Assembly: GCF_001189845.1 (NCBI RefSeq)
Contig: NZ_LFLZ01000016.1
Span: 81,004-145,003 of the forward strand
DNA length: 64,000 bases
From: Bradyrhizobium tropiciagri
GTDB taxonomy: Bacteria > Pseudomonadota > Alphaproteobacteria > Rhizobiales > Xanthobacteraceae
Reading direction: 5' to 3'
The position numbers and the translations under genes were made by a program. Shown piece by piece: positions 28,030-37,080 of the stretch (position 1 is its first letter; every line of letters starts with the position of its first letter). The notes beneath the pieces were generated by a model. That model was not told where the DNA came from and did not search any database. It saw only the letters and a list, made by a program, of their open reading frames with translations.

Positions 28030-29231
28030 ACAATGGAAACGATCACGGGCAAGCAGTTCCGCCGGCGACACAAGGCGAGCCGTCCCAAAGCTTCCGCTTG
28101 AGAGCTGAGCATCCGCGCGTCACGCGGTTGTCGCGGAAGGTCTTGGCCGGCGGAAGCGCCGTTGCATTGCTCGTCATCGGCGGAACTGTGTTGTGGTCGC
28201 TACAGAGCAATCGCTCCCGTAATCAAACGGCCGATGAGCTTTACAGTACCGACCACCACAATGTTGCGGACGGCATTACGACGCTGCCGAAGGACTATGC
28301 TGGCGTTCCGCGCCAACCCGTCCCACAGCTTGGTCCGCCGCTCCCCGGGGATCTCGGTCGACCGATCCTTGCCGCCCAAGGCCAGCCGCCGGCGATCGGC
28401 GCTGATCCGGACCAGCAGCGCCGAGATCAAGAGTCCGAGGCAGCCCGCATCAGTCATCTATTCGCTTCGACCAATGGAGGAGGAGTGCGTGCGCCCACCG
28501 CTGCGACGGTTGGAAGCGACCGCGCCGTGCTACCGAACGCAACGAGCACTGGCGACGATGGATCTGCGCAGAACGGCCAGGACCGCAAGCTTGCCTTCGT
28601 GAACGCCTCTGTGGATCGTCGCACGGTAAGCCCTGACCGCATTACCCGGCCGGCTTCACCCTACATTGTACAGGCTGGAACTGTGATTCCGGGAGCTCTG
28701 ATTACGGGGATTAGATCGGATCTTCCAGGCCAAATCACCGCGCAGGTGACAGAAAACGTGTACGACACACCCACCGGTCGATTCTTGTTAGTGCCGCAGG
28801 GCGCGCGTCTGATCGGGGTCTACGACAGCCAGGTCACTTTCGGCCAGTCACGCGTCCTACTCGTCTGGACCCGCCTGATCATGCCGAATGGACGTTCCAT
28901 CGTTCTCGAGCGACAACCTGGCGCTGAGGCTGCCGGATATGCAGGCCTCGAAGATCAGGTCGATAATCACTGGGGCGAGCTGTTCAAGGCTGCGGCACTA
29001 TCGACGTTTCTGGCGGTCGGGACTGAACTGGGGGCCGGCTCGGACACCAACAGCAACGACAGCGCCATCATCCAGGCATTACGGCACGGTGCCTCCGACT
29101 CACTAAACGAAACCGGACAGCAGGTGGTTCGACGCAGTCTCAACATCCAGCCTACTTTGACCGTACGACCTGGTTTCCCGGTTCGTGTTCTTGTCAATCG
29201 TGACCTCATACTTACGCCGTATAGAGGGTGA
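28026..29231 (+). CDS. trbI: TrbI, VirB10-like protein
   Basis: The 401-residue product has a cytoplasmic tail, a single membrane helix (VLAGGSAVALLVIGGTVLW) and a proline-rich periplasmic region. The VirB10 beta-barrel domain follows (SPYIVQAGTVIPGALITGIRSDLPG, TGRFLLVPQGARLIGVYDS). It spans the envelope and senses the ATPases. It overlaps trbG by four bases. Confidence 0.95.
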   Translation: MNNGNDHGQAVPPATQGEPSQSFRLRAEHPRVTRLSRKVLAGGSAVALLVIGGTVLWSLQSNRSRNQTADELYSTDHHNVADGITTLPKDYAGVPRQPVPQLGPPLPGDLGRPILAAQGQPPAIGADPDQQRRDQESEAARISHLFASTNGGGVRAPTAATVGSDRAVLPNATSTGDDGSAQNGQDRKLAFVNASVDRRTVSPDRITRPASPYIVQAGTVIPGALITGIRSDLPGQITAQVTENVYDTPTGRFLLVPQGARLIGVYDSQVTFGQSRVLLVWTRLIMPNGRSIVLERQPGAEAAGYAGLEDQVDNHWGELFKAAALSTFLAVGTELGAGSDTNSNDSAIIQALRHGASDSLNETGQQVVRRSLNIQPTLTVRPGFPVRVLVNRDLILTPYRG

Positions 29232-29235
29232 CAAC

Positions 29236-29472
29236 ATGCCAAAGCTCAAAATAGGAGAGCTTCCAGATGACAAGCCGGTCAAAGTGAGCGCGGAGCTGCC
29301 GGCGGCCGTGCATCGCGATCTCATCGCATATGCAGAAGCCCTTACGCGTCAAGGTGGTCAAGTGGTCGAACCGACTAAGCTCATCGCTCCCATGTTGGCG
29401 CGCTTTATGGCCACGGATCGAGGATTTTCTAAATTGAAACGTGGCGGCCGCGTACCGGTCGCCGGCGAATGA
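29236..29472 (+). CDS. DUF2274 protein
   Basis: The 78-residue protein contains KIGELPDDKPVKVSAELPAAVHRDLIAYAEAL and PTKLIAPMLARFMATDRGF, matching DUF2274, a small ribbon-helix-helix-like family. It is regularly the last gene of trb operons in rhizobial ICEs, four bases after trbI here. It is probably a DNA-binding accessory protein; its exact role is unknown. Confidence 0.88.
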   Translation: MPKLKIGELPDDKPVKVSAELPAAVHRDLIAYAEALTRQGGQVVEPTKLIAPMLARFMATDRGFSKLKRGGRVPVAGE

Positions 29473-29667
29473 CAGTGATGCTCAAGGCTTCTCGAAGCTG
29501 CCGGTCAAAGCTAACAGTACGATGCATCAACCGAGACGCTGCCGGGTTTGGCCCGTGAGCTAAGATATCGTGTCGGAAAGCGTGTTCCTGCGTCTGCCCC
29601 GAAATAACTCTGATTGCCCCGGCTTTCTCTGTCTTCAGACGCAAGAGCGCCTGGCGTCGATGGGCAT

Positions 29668-30576
29668 TTATTCGGTCACCTTCAAGCGCGGTACACTGCT
29701 CCGGCCATCGACGCTGATAGGCACGTCGCCCTCGATTGTCGCCCGACGTACGACGCGATGCCCGTCCCCGTAATCGTTGACGGCGTAATGCTGCGTTGCG
29801 CGGTTATCCCATATCGCGATATCGCCCACTAACCAGTTCCAGCGCACAGTGTTTTCGGGCGCGGTGATGTGAGACTGGAACAGATCGAAGAGCTTTTGTC
29901 CGTCGTATTTGGAGATCCCAACAAAGTGCTTCACCAAAGCGCCGAGCACTAGCGTCCGCTCGCCTGTTTCGGGGTGGACGCGCACGACGGGATGCTCGGC
30001 CTCAAAAACCGTTCTGGTGAATACCTCGTCGAAGTGTTTCTTGTCCACCTCGCGGACACGCGCGATCCCGGCGTAATCGAAAACGTTGCTGTGAACGGCC
30101 CATAGCTCCTCGGCAAGCCGTTGTAGCGGCGGCGGCAGATCGAGATACGCGGAAGCTGTGTTCGACCACACGGTGTCGCCTCCGAAAGCTGGCATTACTA
30201 CGGCCCGCAGGACTAAAATCTTGGGATAGGCATCGGCGAAGGTCCCATCCGCATGCCAAACATCGGCGCGACCGCCGCCGCGAGTGGAGTCCAGTTCGAG
30301 GAGCGAGGCCGTCCCCCTGGCGGCGCCGAGCATCGGATGCGGCGTTAGCTTTCCAAGACGAGCAGCAAAGCGCTCCTGTTCAACGTCATTGAGATGCCGT
30401 TGGTTGCGGAAGAAGATCACCTTGTGCTCGAGCAGCAAGCTGTTGATCGCAGCGATCGTGCGGTCCGGTAGATCGCCCGATAGCTCGATATTTTTGACTT
30501 CGGCACCGATGCGCGCTGCACGTTTCAGAACATCGGCGCCCGGAATGACGTCACCGATCAAAGCCGTTGTGCTCAT
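29668..30576 (-). CDS. TauD/TfdA-family Fe(II)/2-oxoglutarate dioxygenase
   Basis: The 302-residue enzyme has the facial triad seen as His108 and Asp110 (DVWHADGTFADAYP) and distal His263 (NRATQHYAVNDY). A 2-oxoglutarate-binding arginine lies in HRVVRRATI. Related enzymes oxidise taurine, alkyl sulphates, 2,4-D-type ethers or similar small anions; the substrate cannot be chosen from sequence. The start is set at MSTTALIGD, since the longer frame lacks a ribosome-binding site near its start. It is cargo near the right end of the island. Confidence 0.88.
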   Translation of the reverse strand: MSTTALIGDVIPGADVLKRAARIGAEVKNIELSGDLPDRTIAAINSLLLEHKVIFFRNQRHLNDVEQERFAARLGKLTPHPMLGAARGTASLLELDSTRGGGRADVWHADGTFADAYPKILVLRAVVMPAFGGDTVWSNTASAYLDLPPPLQRLAEELWAVHSNVFDYAGIARVREVDKKHFDEVFTRTVFEAEHPVVRVHPETGERTLVLGALVKHFVGISKYDGQKLFDLFQSHITAPENTVRWNWLVGDIAIWDNRATQHYAVNDYGDGHRVVRRATIEGDVPISVDGRSSVPRLKVTE

Positions 30577-30822
30577 GTTGTTTTTCCAAGCCCTTGAAGT
30601 TTCTGCTTTTCGAGGCGGATGATCTTCAGCAAGCAACGTGCCAGGCGAAAGAAGAACATGTAGCCCCCATGGCAACGAATTGCGCTATTTGGCGCGAGTT
30701 CTCGGACCAACCGATGATTCGACCGAGCGACAAAGAAGCTCGATCGTCGACCTCACCCACCGAATATGGTGCAAAGAGAGCGGCAGCCGACGGAAGACAT
30801 TCAGTTATGTTATTGCAATCAC

Positions 30823-31503
30823 TCAACTGCCCTCAAAAAGGCAATGCTTCCGTAAGATTGGTAATAATTCATGATGATCATAAATCATGTAGTCGGGCCC
30901 TGCCGCGCGTAAGCGCCCTTCGGAAACATATCCACCCACGATTGATACGTTGATAAGGCCAAGATTGCGGGCAATCTCGGTCTCAACTGGCATACCGCCC
31001 ACGATGACAGTTCTTTCTGGGGATAGATCATTAGCCTGCATATACAAGCGCAGCCGTTCTTGCTTGCTCATGCTCCTAAACTGAGTTGCGCGGCTCTCAA
31101 ATGCCAAGATGTCGGTGACGTGAGTCTTGATCCCAAGTCTTCGCAATTGTGTGCGAATTGGTCCAACAATGTGGTTGCTGACAATGACGGTTTGGATGGC
31201 TCGGTGATCAGCGGCGAGCAAAACATTTCGAGCCCCTTTACGTAAGGCCGCGTTGCGCGCCAGGAACTCATAAGTGTCGTGAAAAATGGCGTTGTCGTTG
31301 CTCTGTACGACTTCGATTTCATCTTTCGACATGTCCAGGTTGCGGAAAAGAACCGAAGGAGGAAGTTCGAACTTCTCTCGAAGCTTGTGCATATCCACAG
31401 CTGCGCGACCGAAGCGGCTCAAAATTGCATTGATGGTTTGCAGCACCGCGTTGGCGTCATCGAGCAGCGTGCCATTCCAGTCGAAAATAATCGCCGATTT
31501 CAT
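30823..31503 (-). CDS. HAD-superfamily hydrolase
   Basis: The 226-residue protein begins with the HAD motif I FDWNGTLLDD (nucleophile Asp8). Motif II is at TVIVSNH, and a motif IV-like acidic stretch is near VIVGGMPVETEIARNLG, where the usual pair of aspartates is not obvious. The second aspartate of motif I is Asn, as in some phosphoglycolate-phosphatase-like members. The general role is phosphate-ester hydrolysis; the substrate is unknown. It is cargo transcribed in the same direction as the dioxygenase gene but 246 bases away. Confidence 0.78.
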   Translation of the reverse strand: MKSAIIFDWNGTLLDDANAVLQTINAILSRFGRAAVDMHKLREKFELPPSVLFRNLDMSKDEIEVVQSNDNAIFHDTYEFLARNAALRKGARNVLLAADHRAIQTVIVSNHIVGPIRTQLRRLGIKTHVTDILAFESRATQFRSMSKQERLRLYMQANDLSPERTVIVGGMPVETEIARNLGLINVSIVGGYVSEGRLRAAGPDYMIYDHHELLPILRKHCLFEGS

Positions 31504-31922
31504 GCGTGAAACTAAGGCAAATGTGATCGTGCGATAGAATGTGTTCGAGGCTTAGATATTCTGGTCTACATGTCTGGGGCGATCGTAGTGGTTCGAACGG
31601 AGTCGTCACGGGTGCAACGCGTGCCAGTGAGCTGAACGGGCGGACCGTTCTTCTGAGGCGAGAGGGCGGGTGGAGAGCGTGAGCATTGCTGCTTCTGTAG
31701 CTCTGTTTCTGGATCGATTTGGTTGAAGCAATGGCCATGCCAGCCAGCGTTGGCATGCAATAAGGCCGGAAGGGCTTTGGAAGGTCTCAACGCTTGCTAT
31801 GCGCGCTGCACTGGACCGGACACAACATTGCGTCTCTGTCAGAATACGGACAAGAGTCTGTGCGATAGCTCCTCGCTCTCTGTCGACCGGCGCTGTTGGC
31901 GCCAGTCATGCACAGTGTCGCC
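31504..31922. other. Intergenic stretch
   Basis: No gene is supportable here. Short frames on both strands lack motifs, and I see no repeat or terminator that stands out. Confidence 0.4.
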
Positions 31923-32552
31923 TCAGCCCTGAACCAGGATAAGAGCTGCAACTTCCTGATCCCGTGGCAGTTTGCTCGCCGCCAGGCCGGAGGCGACACC
32001 AAGGCGGTCAGGCGCGGGGCGGTTTTGACTCATCTTGCGCTTGCCTTCGACCCTGGTGATGGGGATGCGCACGCCAACGATCTCACGCAACTGGGCGGCG
32101 ATGAAATCCGCGGGAGCATCTCTGACCGCCCAAGGTGTCGCACGTGACGTCTCATGGATATTCGTCAGGCGCGTCACGGTTTCAAGCAGGCGATCGGGAT
32201 CCTCGAAGAACTCGGTCGGCCCATGGGCGTGAACCGCGATGTAATTCCATGTCGGCACCACACGTTCAGCTTGTCGTTTGCTGGGATACCAGGATGGCGT
32301 CACATAAGCCTCTGCGCCAGTAAAGATCGCGAGAGCTTCTCCGATCGGGGGCGTGCGCCATTGCGGATTGCCCTTCGCTAGGTGCCCGTACAGCGCGCCG
32401 TGTTCGCCTTCGCTCTCATCGAGAAAGAGCGGAAGAGGCGTCGCAAGCGGCCCGTCTGACGTGGCCGTAACCAGGTTGGCCAATCGGGCGCGGCGGATTG
32501 TCGCTCGAATGTTCTCGAGGTCGTCGTCTCGAAAGTGGGGTGGTATGTACAT
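31923..32552 (-). CDS. PaiB-like FMN-binding protein
   Basis: The 209-residue protein matches the FMN-binding negative transcriptional regulator (PaiB) family. Its segments are MYIPPHFRDDDLENIRATIR, LVTATSDGPLATPLPLFLDE, YGHLAKGNPQW and the diagnostic YVTPSWYPSKR....VPTWNYIAVHAHG. The fold is a flavin-reductase-like split barrel. Whether it regulates transcription or acts as an oxidoreductase is not resolved. It is a lone gene on the island's right arm. Confidence 0.9.
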   Translation of the reverse strand: MYIPPHFRDDDLENIRATIRRARLANLVTATSDGPLATPLPLFLDESEGEHGALYGHLAKGNPQWRTPPIGEALAIFTGAEAYVTPSWYPSKRQAERVVPTWNYIAVHAHGPTEFFEDPDRLLETVTRLTNIHETSRATPWAVRDAPADFIAAQLREIVGVRIPITRVEGKRKMSQNRPAPDRLGVASGLAASKLPRDQEVAALILVQG

Positions 32553-32892
32553 GAAGGTTCTCCGTTGGAGGTCGTCGAGATAAACCCAGGTCAGTATGCT
32601 AGAAAACTGCCAGTTTCAGTCGCCCCCGTAGAGGGTTCCACGTTGGATCGAGCCGCCTTGCTCGTGGCCCGGCCGGCCGATGATCGCGCCTCCTCACGCA
32701 CTTCTGGGGCCGTGATATAGCTGAGCAAGGCAATTGTGACGGACCAGGCGGCAAGTCCGGTGCAGCGGTAGCTCGGTTCTATTCGTCGCTCTGAACGTCT
32801 GGGTTCCCTTGGACTGCTGCCCGCCCGAGCCATATTCTCAACTTGGAATCTACAACAGCTGAGGGCGGAGAATACGGCGGTGCCTCACGGGC

Positions 32893-33350
32893 ATGATTGC
32901 AGCAGTTGAGAAGCCGGTCATCGCGGCGATCAACTGGCTGTGCATGGGTGGAGGCTTCGAGTTTGCGCTGGCGTGCGATCTGCGCGTCGCCGGGAATGCC
33001 GTCACAGCAATCGGTCTGCCGGAGACGCGCATCGACAGCTTTCCCGGTAACGGCGCTACCCAACGCTTGCCGACGATCATTGGTACAGCCAAAACGCTTG
33101 AGATAATCCTGCGGGGGCTGACCCTGACAGGGCCGCGAGCCCACGAAATTGGGATCGTGCATGAGGTCGTCGCCGGCCCAGTCGCTCGCGCCTTGAGATG
33201 GTGTAAGGATATCGAGCCGAGGTGCCGAGGGCCTGGCATTGGCCAAAAAGCCTTACCCGGGGCTGCCCTGAACCGTCCTATGGCCGATGGCTTGACCGAC
33301 GAACGTAGGAGCTTGAGGATGGCCTCGGCCCGCGAGGGCGGCCGCCCGCT
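32893..33350 (+). pseudogene. Enoyl-CoA hydratase, truncated and decayed
   Basis: The readable part is a crotonase core: VEKPVIAAINWLCMGGGFEFALACDLRVAG, GLPETRI, GATQRLPTIIGTAKTLEIILRG and EIGIVHEVV. The N-terminal 80-90 residues with the first oxyanion-hole segment are missing. After GPVARAL the sequence loses family similarity and continues into unrelated low-complexity protein to 33,528. The PMADGLTDERR piece shows that the tail is also degraded. It is non-functional as a hydratase. Confidence 0.7.
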
Positions 33351-33643
33351 CGCCGGCTCAAATGCAGAAGCTTTAATGCCGACGGAAAGCTGGTCTCAGG
33401 TGAGTGTCAGGGCTCCGCTGGACGCCCAGACGCATGACGTCTCACATCGCGAGCGGTCTAGTGCCGCATTGCGCCGACCGTTAAGGGAGCCCGAGGGGTC
33501 TCGCGCCGATTCCATTCTAATCTGCTGATGAGGAATTCGGGAGCTTCCTCATTTGGAAACGATTGGCTAGCTATTGAAATCGCTGGCGGGTGTTTTTCTT
33601 ATTTTTTTCCAAAAGGGCCTTGATATCGTTCATTAATCTAGTT

Positions 33644-33690
33644 GATTTTGATTCCGCCATTCGGAGGTTCGATCCCTCCCGCCCCAGCCA
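33644..33690 (+). repeat. Island attachment site: 3' half of tRNA-Gln(TTG)
   Basis: These 47 bases form the 3' part of a glutamine tRNA. The anticodon loop TTTTGAT has anticodon TTG at 33,648-33,650. The 3' anticodon strand, a five-base variable loop and the T arm GGAGG-TTCGATC-CCTCC (33,663-33,679) follow. The acceptor strand CGCCCCA, discriminator G and encoded CCA end the sequence at 33,690. The 5' half is absent: the anticodon stem partner should be about GCGGA, but GTTGA stands there. This is the duplicated target left by a tyrosine-integrase element in a tRNA 3' end. The intact gene should lie at the other end, left of the window. Confidence 0.88.
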
Positions 33691-33879
33691 GCACGCAAGC
33701 CATTGATTTTTATGGAAGAATCGACTTCTCCCCGATCGCCCGTACGGGCATTTCGGGGCGGGATCGGGCTTTCTATCTGGAAATCCGTGCCGCTTTGGTT
33801 TCCATGCCGGTGGCCGATAAGCGCTGAGTCGCCCCACGTCACCGGGCGATCGCTCTCACGAAATAACGATGGATCTGAC

Positions 33880-36800
33880 GTGGCGAATACCAAGAAGGCC
33901 CGCGCTGCTGCTGGCGCGAAGAAGAACAGCAAGGGATTGGCGCGTTCCGGGATCTCATCTTCCTCGCCCCTCGGCATGTTGGCGCTGCATCTTCTCGAGC
34001 AGTGGAAGCAGTCCGGCCGCGACGGCATCGTTTTCCTTGCGGAGAGCGAGAACAGGGCCGAGCGCCTCGGCAGCGTGCTGCATTCCCTCGATCCGTCGCT
34101 CGAGGTGCTGGTGTTTCCGCGGCTGAATACCTTGCCATTTGACGGACTGGAGCCGTCGCGCGAGATCGCCGGCAGGCGGAGTTCGGTGTTGCGGCGTCTG
34201 GCGAAGAGCAAGAAGCCCGTCTTCCTGGTGTCGACGGCCGAGGCGGTCATGGAACGGTTGCCGTTGCCCGCGAGCTGGGGCCGCCTCAGCATCAGCTTGA
34301 AGGTCGGGGCGCGCTATTCCGAGCAGGATCTCAAGGATCGTCTGGAGGCTCTCGGATACGATCTCGACGAAGAGGCGGATTATCCGGGAAGCGTTCTGTT
34401 CCACGGCATGACGTTCGAAGTGTTTCCGGCCGGCGCCCTTGGGCCGTTCAGGATCGAGCATTCCGGCGGCGTGATCGGCAGAATCGCAGGCGTCGATCCC
34501 GACGAACACGACGTGGTCTTCGACACGCAGGAACTGCTGATCGATCCGATGTCCGAACGGATCGCGCTGGGAGGCAAACGGGCGCAGCGCGCGGCGCTGC
34601 CGGATTATTGTGAGCGCGCGCACTGGATCGCGGACGCAGGCGTGTCGGGTCACGCCGACAGCTGGCTGAGCACGATCAAGGAGGCTGCCGGCCGCCGGGA
34701 GACCGAGCGCGAGTATTTTGCGCCCGCTGACTGGAAGCGGCTGATCAAACGCATGAGCGTGCTGCCGCGAAAGGCGGCGTTCATCCCGACACCTGATTTC
34801 TCGAAGGTCGCCTCGTCGCGCAAAGCGCTCCGTGCCTTTGTCGCCGACACCGAGCGCGCCGGATCGCGGCTGCTGCTCGTTGCAGCTGTTGAGGACGACC
34901 TGCGCACGATGGAGCGCATGGGCGGGATCAAGGCGGAGCGCTTCACCGACTGGAGCGAGGCGGCGAAGGGGCGGAGCGGCGAAGCCGCGCTGTTGGCAGA
35001 CTTCGACACCGGCTTCATCGATTCAGGCCGCAAGCCGCTTGTCGTGGTGACGGCGACCGACGTGCTCGGCAGCCGGGCCCATCATCCGCAGCCGATGGCC
35101 AGAGCCTGGAGTGCGGCGTTCGATCATCCCGACGTGCCGGAGCGGGGCGCGGTCGTCGTTCATCTGCAGCGCGGCCTCGCCGTGCTCGATGGCCTGCAGA
35201 CTTTCGACATGGGGAAGGGATCGTCCCGCGAGATGATCAGGCTGGCATTCGCCGGCGACGATGCCGTGCTGGTTCCGCCCGCCGACCTTGCACTGATCTG
35301 GCCGTATGCGGCTGAGCTCGGCAGGCTGACATTGGACAAGGCCGATGGCAGCACATGGTGGGCGCGACGGACCAAGGCGGAGCAGGAAATCCAGATCGCC
35401 GCCAAGGCGCTTGCCAAACACATCGCGCAGCGGCGTCGCCGGCGCGCGCCCAAGCTGGTCGCTCCCGGTCCGGCATATGAGCGGTTCGTCGCGCGCTTTC
35501 CGTATTTCACGACGGTCGACCAGGCGAAGGCGATCCGGGACGTGCTTGACGATCTTGCGTCGGGGCATCCGATGGACCGGGTCGTGTGCGGCGATGTCGG
35601 ATTTGGCAAGACCGAGGTCGCCTTGCGTGCGGCGGCCGCCGTTGCGCTGTCGGGCAAGCAGGTTGCCATCGTCGTGCCGACCACCGTTCTGGCAAGGCAG
35701 CACGTCGCGACGTTCCGCAAGCGGTTTGCGCCGCTTGGCATCGAGGTGGGAAGCCTGTCGCGCGCGACATCGGCGCAGGAAATGCGCGAGACCAAGGAGA
35801 GCCTGCGAAGCGGCAAGATGAAGGTCGTGGTCGGCACGCAGGCGATCGCATCGAAGGACGTCAAATTCGCCAAGCTGAGCCTCGTCATCGTCGACGAGGA
35901 GCAGCACTTCGGGGCAGCGGAGAAGGCGAAGCTCTCGGGTCTGGCGAAGGGCGTCCATACGCTCTGGATGAGCGCCACACCGATCCCGCGCACGCTTGCG
36001 GCAGGTCTTGCGGGATTCAGGGATCTCAGCGTGATCGCATCGCCGCCGGTGCATCGGCTGCCGGTCGTGACCAAGATCGCGCCATTGTCGGACGCTGCGA
36101 TTGCCGCGGCATTGCTGCGCGAGCAGCGGCGTCACGGGCAGAGCTTCCTGATCTGTCCGCGCATCCAGGATCTCGATCCGCTGCTGGCGCGCGTGCAGGC
36201 GGTCGCCCCGGAGCTCCGCATCGTTTGTCTGCATGGCAAGCTGCCCGCCGATGAACTTGACGACCGCATGATGAGCTACGTCGAAGGCGAGGCCGACGTC
36301 CTGTTGGCGACCAACATCGTGGAAAGCGGCCTCGATATTCCGCGGGCGAACACTATCGTGGTCTGCTGGCCGGAAAAGTTCGGTCTGGCACAGCTTCACC
36401 AGCTGAGGGGACGGGTGGGACGCGGCGGAACGCGCGCCTTCGCGTACATGCTGACCGAAACGAGCTCGGAGCAATCCGGCAAGCGATTGGCCGTTCTGGA
36501 GGAGTTCAGCAGACCGGGCGCCGGTTTTGCGATCAGCGAGCGTGATCTGGACCTCAGAGGTGCCGGAGACCTGTTGTCCGAGCGGCAATCCGGCCACGTG
36601 CAGGTGTTCGGACCGGTGCTCTATAGCCACCTCCTGAAGCAGGCTTCGGAGAAGACCAACGATCGGTCCGCCGATATGTGGGTGCCCGACCTCAACCTTC
36701 CGCTCGCGGATCTGTTGCCAAGGAGTTACGTGCAGTCGGAATCGATGCGCCTTGAAATTTATGGCCGCGTCGCCAGGTGCCGGAATGAAGACGATTTGGA

Positions 36801-37080
36801 AGATCTCGAGGAAGAGACCTCGCGCCGCTTCGGCAGGCTGCCGCCGGCGGGTCGGGATTTCTTCGCGGCGGCAAGGCTCAGGATCGATTGCAAGCGGCGA
36901 GGCATCGTGAGGCTCGATGTCGGGCCGGAGGCCGTCGCAGCGACGTTCCTCCCGGGGAGGCTGCCGAAATCCAGAGCACGATCGCTCCAACGCGACGGCG
37001 ATCGCGTGTTTTACTCAGACAGGACACACGAGCCGCCCTTCGAGCGGATCAACGATCTGCTGGATATTCTGGACGAGTGA
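33880..37080 (+). CDS. Mfd-like DEAD/DEAH helicase paralogue
   Basis: With a GTG start at 33,880 the protein has 1,066 residues; the open frame extends to 33,703 next to the tRNA fragment. It has a UvrB-like N-terminal region (MLALHLLEQWKQ...RLNTLPFDGLEPS) and a weak RNA-polymerase-interaction-like stretch (VPERGAVVVHLQRGLAVLDG). A translocase follows with Walker A GDVGFGKTEVALRAA (near 570), Walker B IVDEEQHFGAAEK and SATPIPRTLAAGL. The TRCF C-terminal domain closes it. It is shorter and more divergent than a canonical transcription-repair coupling factor, and the polymerase-binding part is poorly conserved. I call it a paralogue, not the main mfd. Confidence 0.8.
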   Translation: MANTKKARAAAGAKKNSKGLARSGISSSSPLGMLALHLLEQWKQSGRDGIVFLAESENRAERLGSVLHSLDPSLEVLVFPRLNTLPFDGLEPSREIAGRRSSVLRRLAKSKKPVFLVSTAEAVMERLPLPASWGRLSISLKVGARYSEQDLKDRLEALGYDLDEEADYPGSVLFHGMTFEVFPAGALGPFRIEHSGGVIGRIAGVDPDEHDVVFDTQELLIDPMSERIALGGKRAQRAALPDYCERAHWIADAGVSGHADSWLSTIKEAAGRRETEREYFAPADWKRLIKRMSVLPRKAAFIPTPDFSKVASSRKALRAFVADTERAGSRLLLVAAVEDDLRTMERMGGIKAERFTDWSEAAKGRSGEAALLADFDTGFIDSGRKPLVVVTATDVLGSRAHHPQPMARAWSAAFDHPDVPERGAVVVHLQRGLAVLDGLQTFDMGKGSSREMIRLAFAGDDAVLVPPADLALIWPYAAELGRLTLDKADGSTWWARRTKAEQEIQIAAKALAKHIAQRRRRRAPKLVAPGPAYERFVARFPYFTTVDQAKAIRDVLDDLASGHPMDRVVCGDVGFGKTEVALRAAAAVALSGKQVAIVVPTTVLARQHVATFRKRFAPLGIEVGSLSRATSAQEMRETKESLRSGKMKVVVGTQAIASKDVKFAKLSLVIVDEEQHFGAAEKAKLSGLAKGVHTLWMSATPIPRTLAAGLAGFRDLSVIASPPVHRLPVVTKIAPLSDAAIAAALLREQRRHGQSFLICPRIQDLDPLLARVQAVAPELRIVCLHGKLPADELDDRMMSYVEGEADVLLATNIVESGLDIPRANTIVVCWPEKFGLAQLHQLRGRVGRGGTRAFAYMLTETSSEQSGKRLAVLEEFSRPGAGFAISERDLDLRGAGDLLSERQSGHVQVFGPVLYSHLLKQASEKTNDRSADMWVPDLNLPLADLLPRSYVQSESMRLEIYGRVARCRNEDDLEDLEEETSRRFGRLPPAGRDFFAAARLRIDCKRRGIVRLDVGPEAVAATFLPGRLPKSRARSLQRDGDRVFYSDRTHEPPFERINDLLDILDE

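Noticed and set aside
32591..32833. 80-codon minus frame with a hydrophobic stretch (WSVTIALLSYITAPEV)
   Set aside because: It may be the tail of a lost membrane protein, but the rest is low complexity and there is no second landmark to support a call.
35023..36990. 655-codon minus frame inside the Mfd-like gene
   Set aside because: It mirrors the helicase gene, has no domain, and is rich in Arg/Gln/His as expected from reverse frames of high-GC genes.
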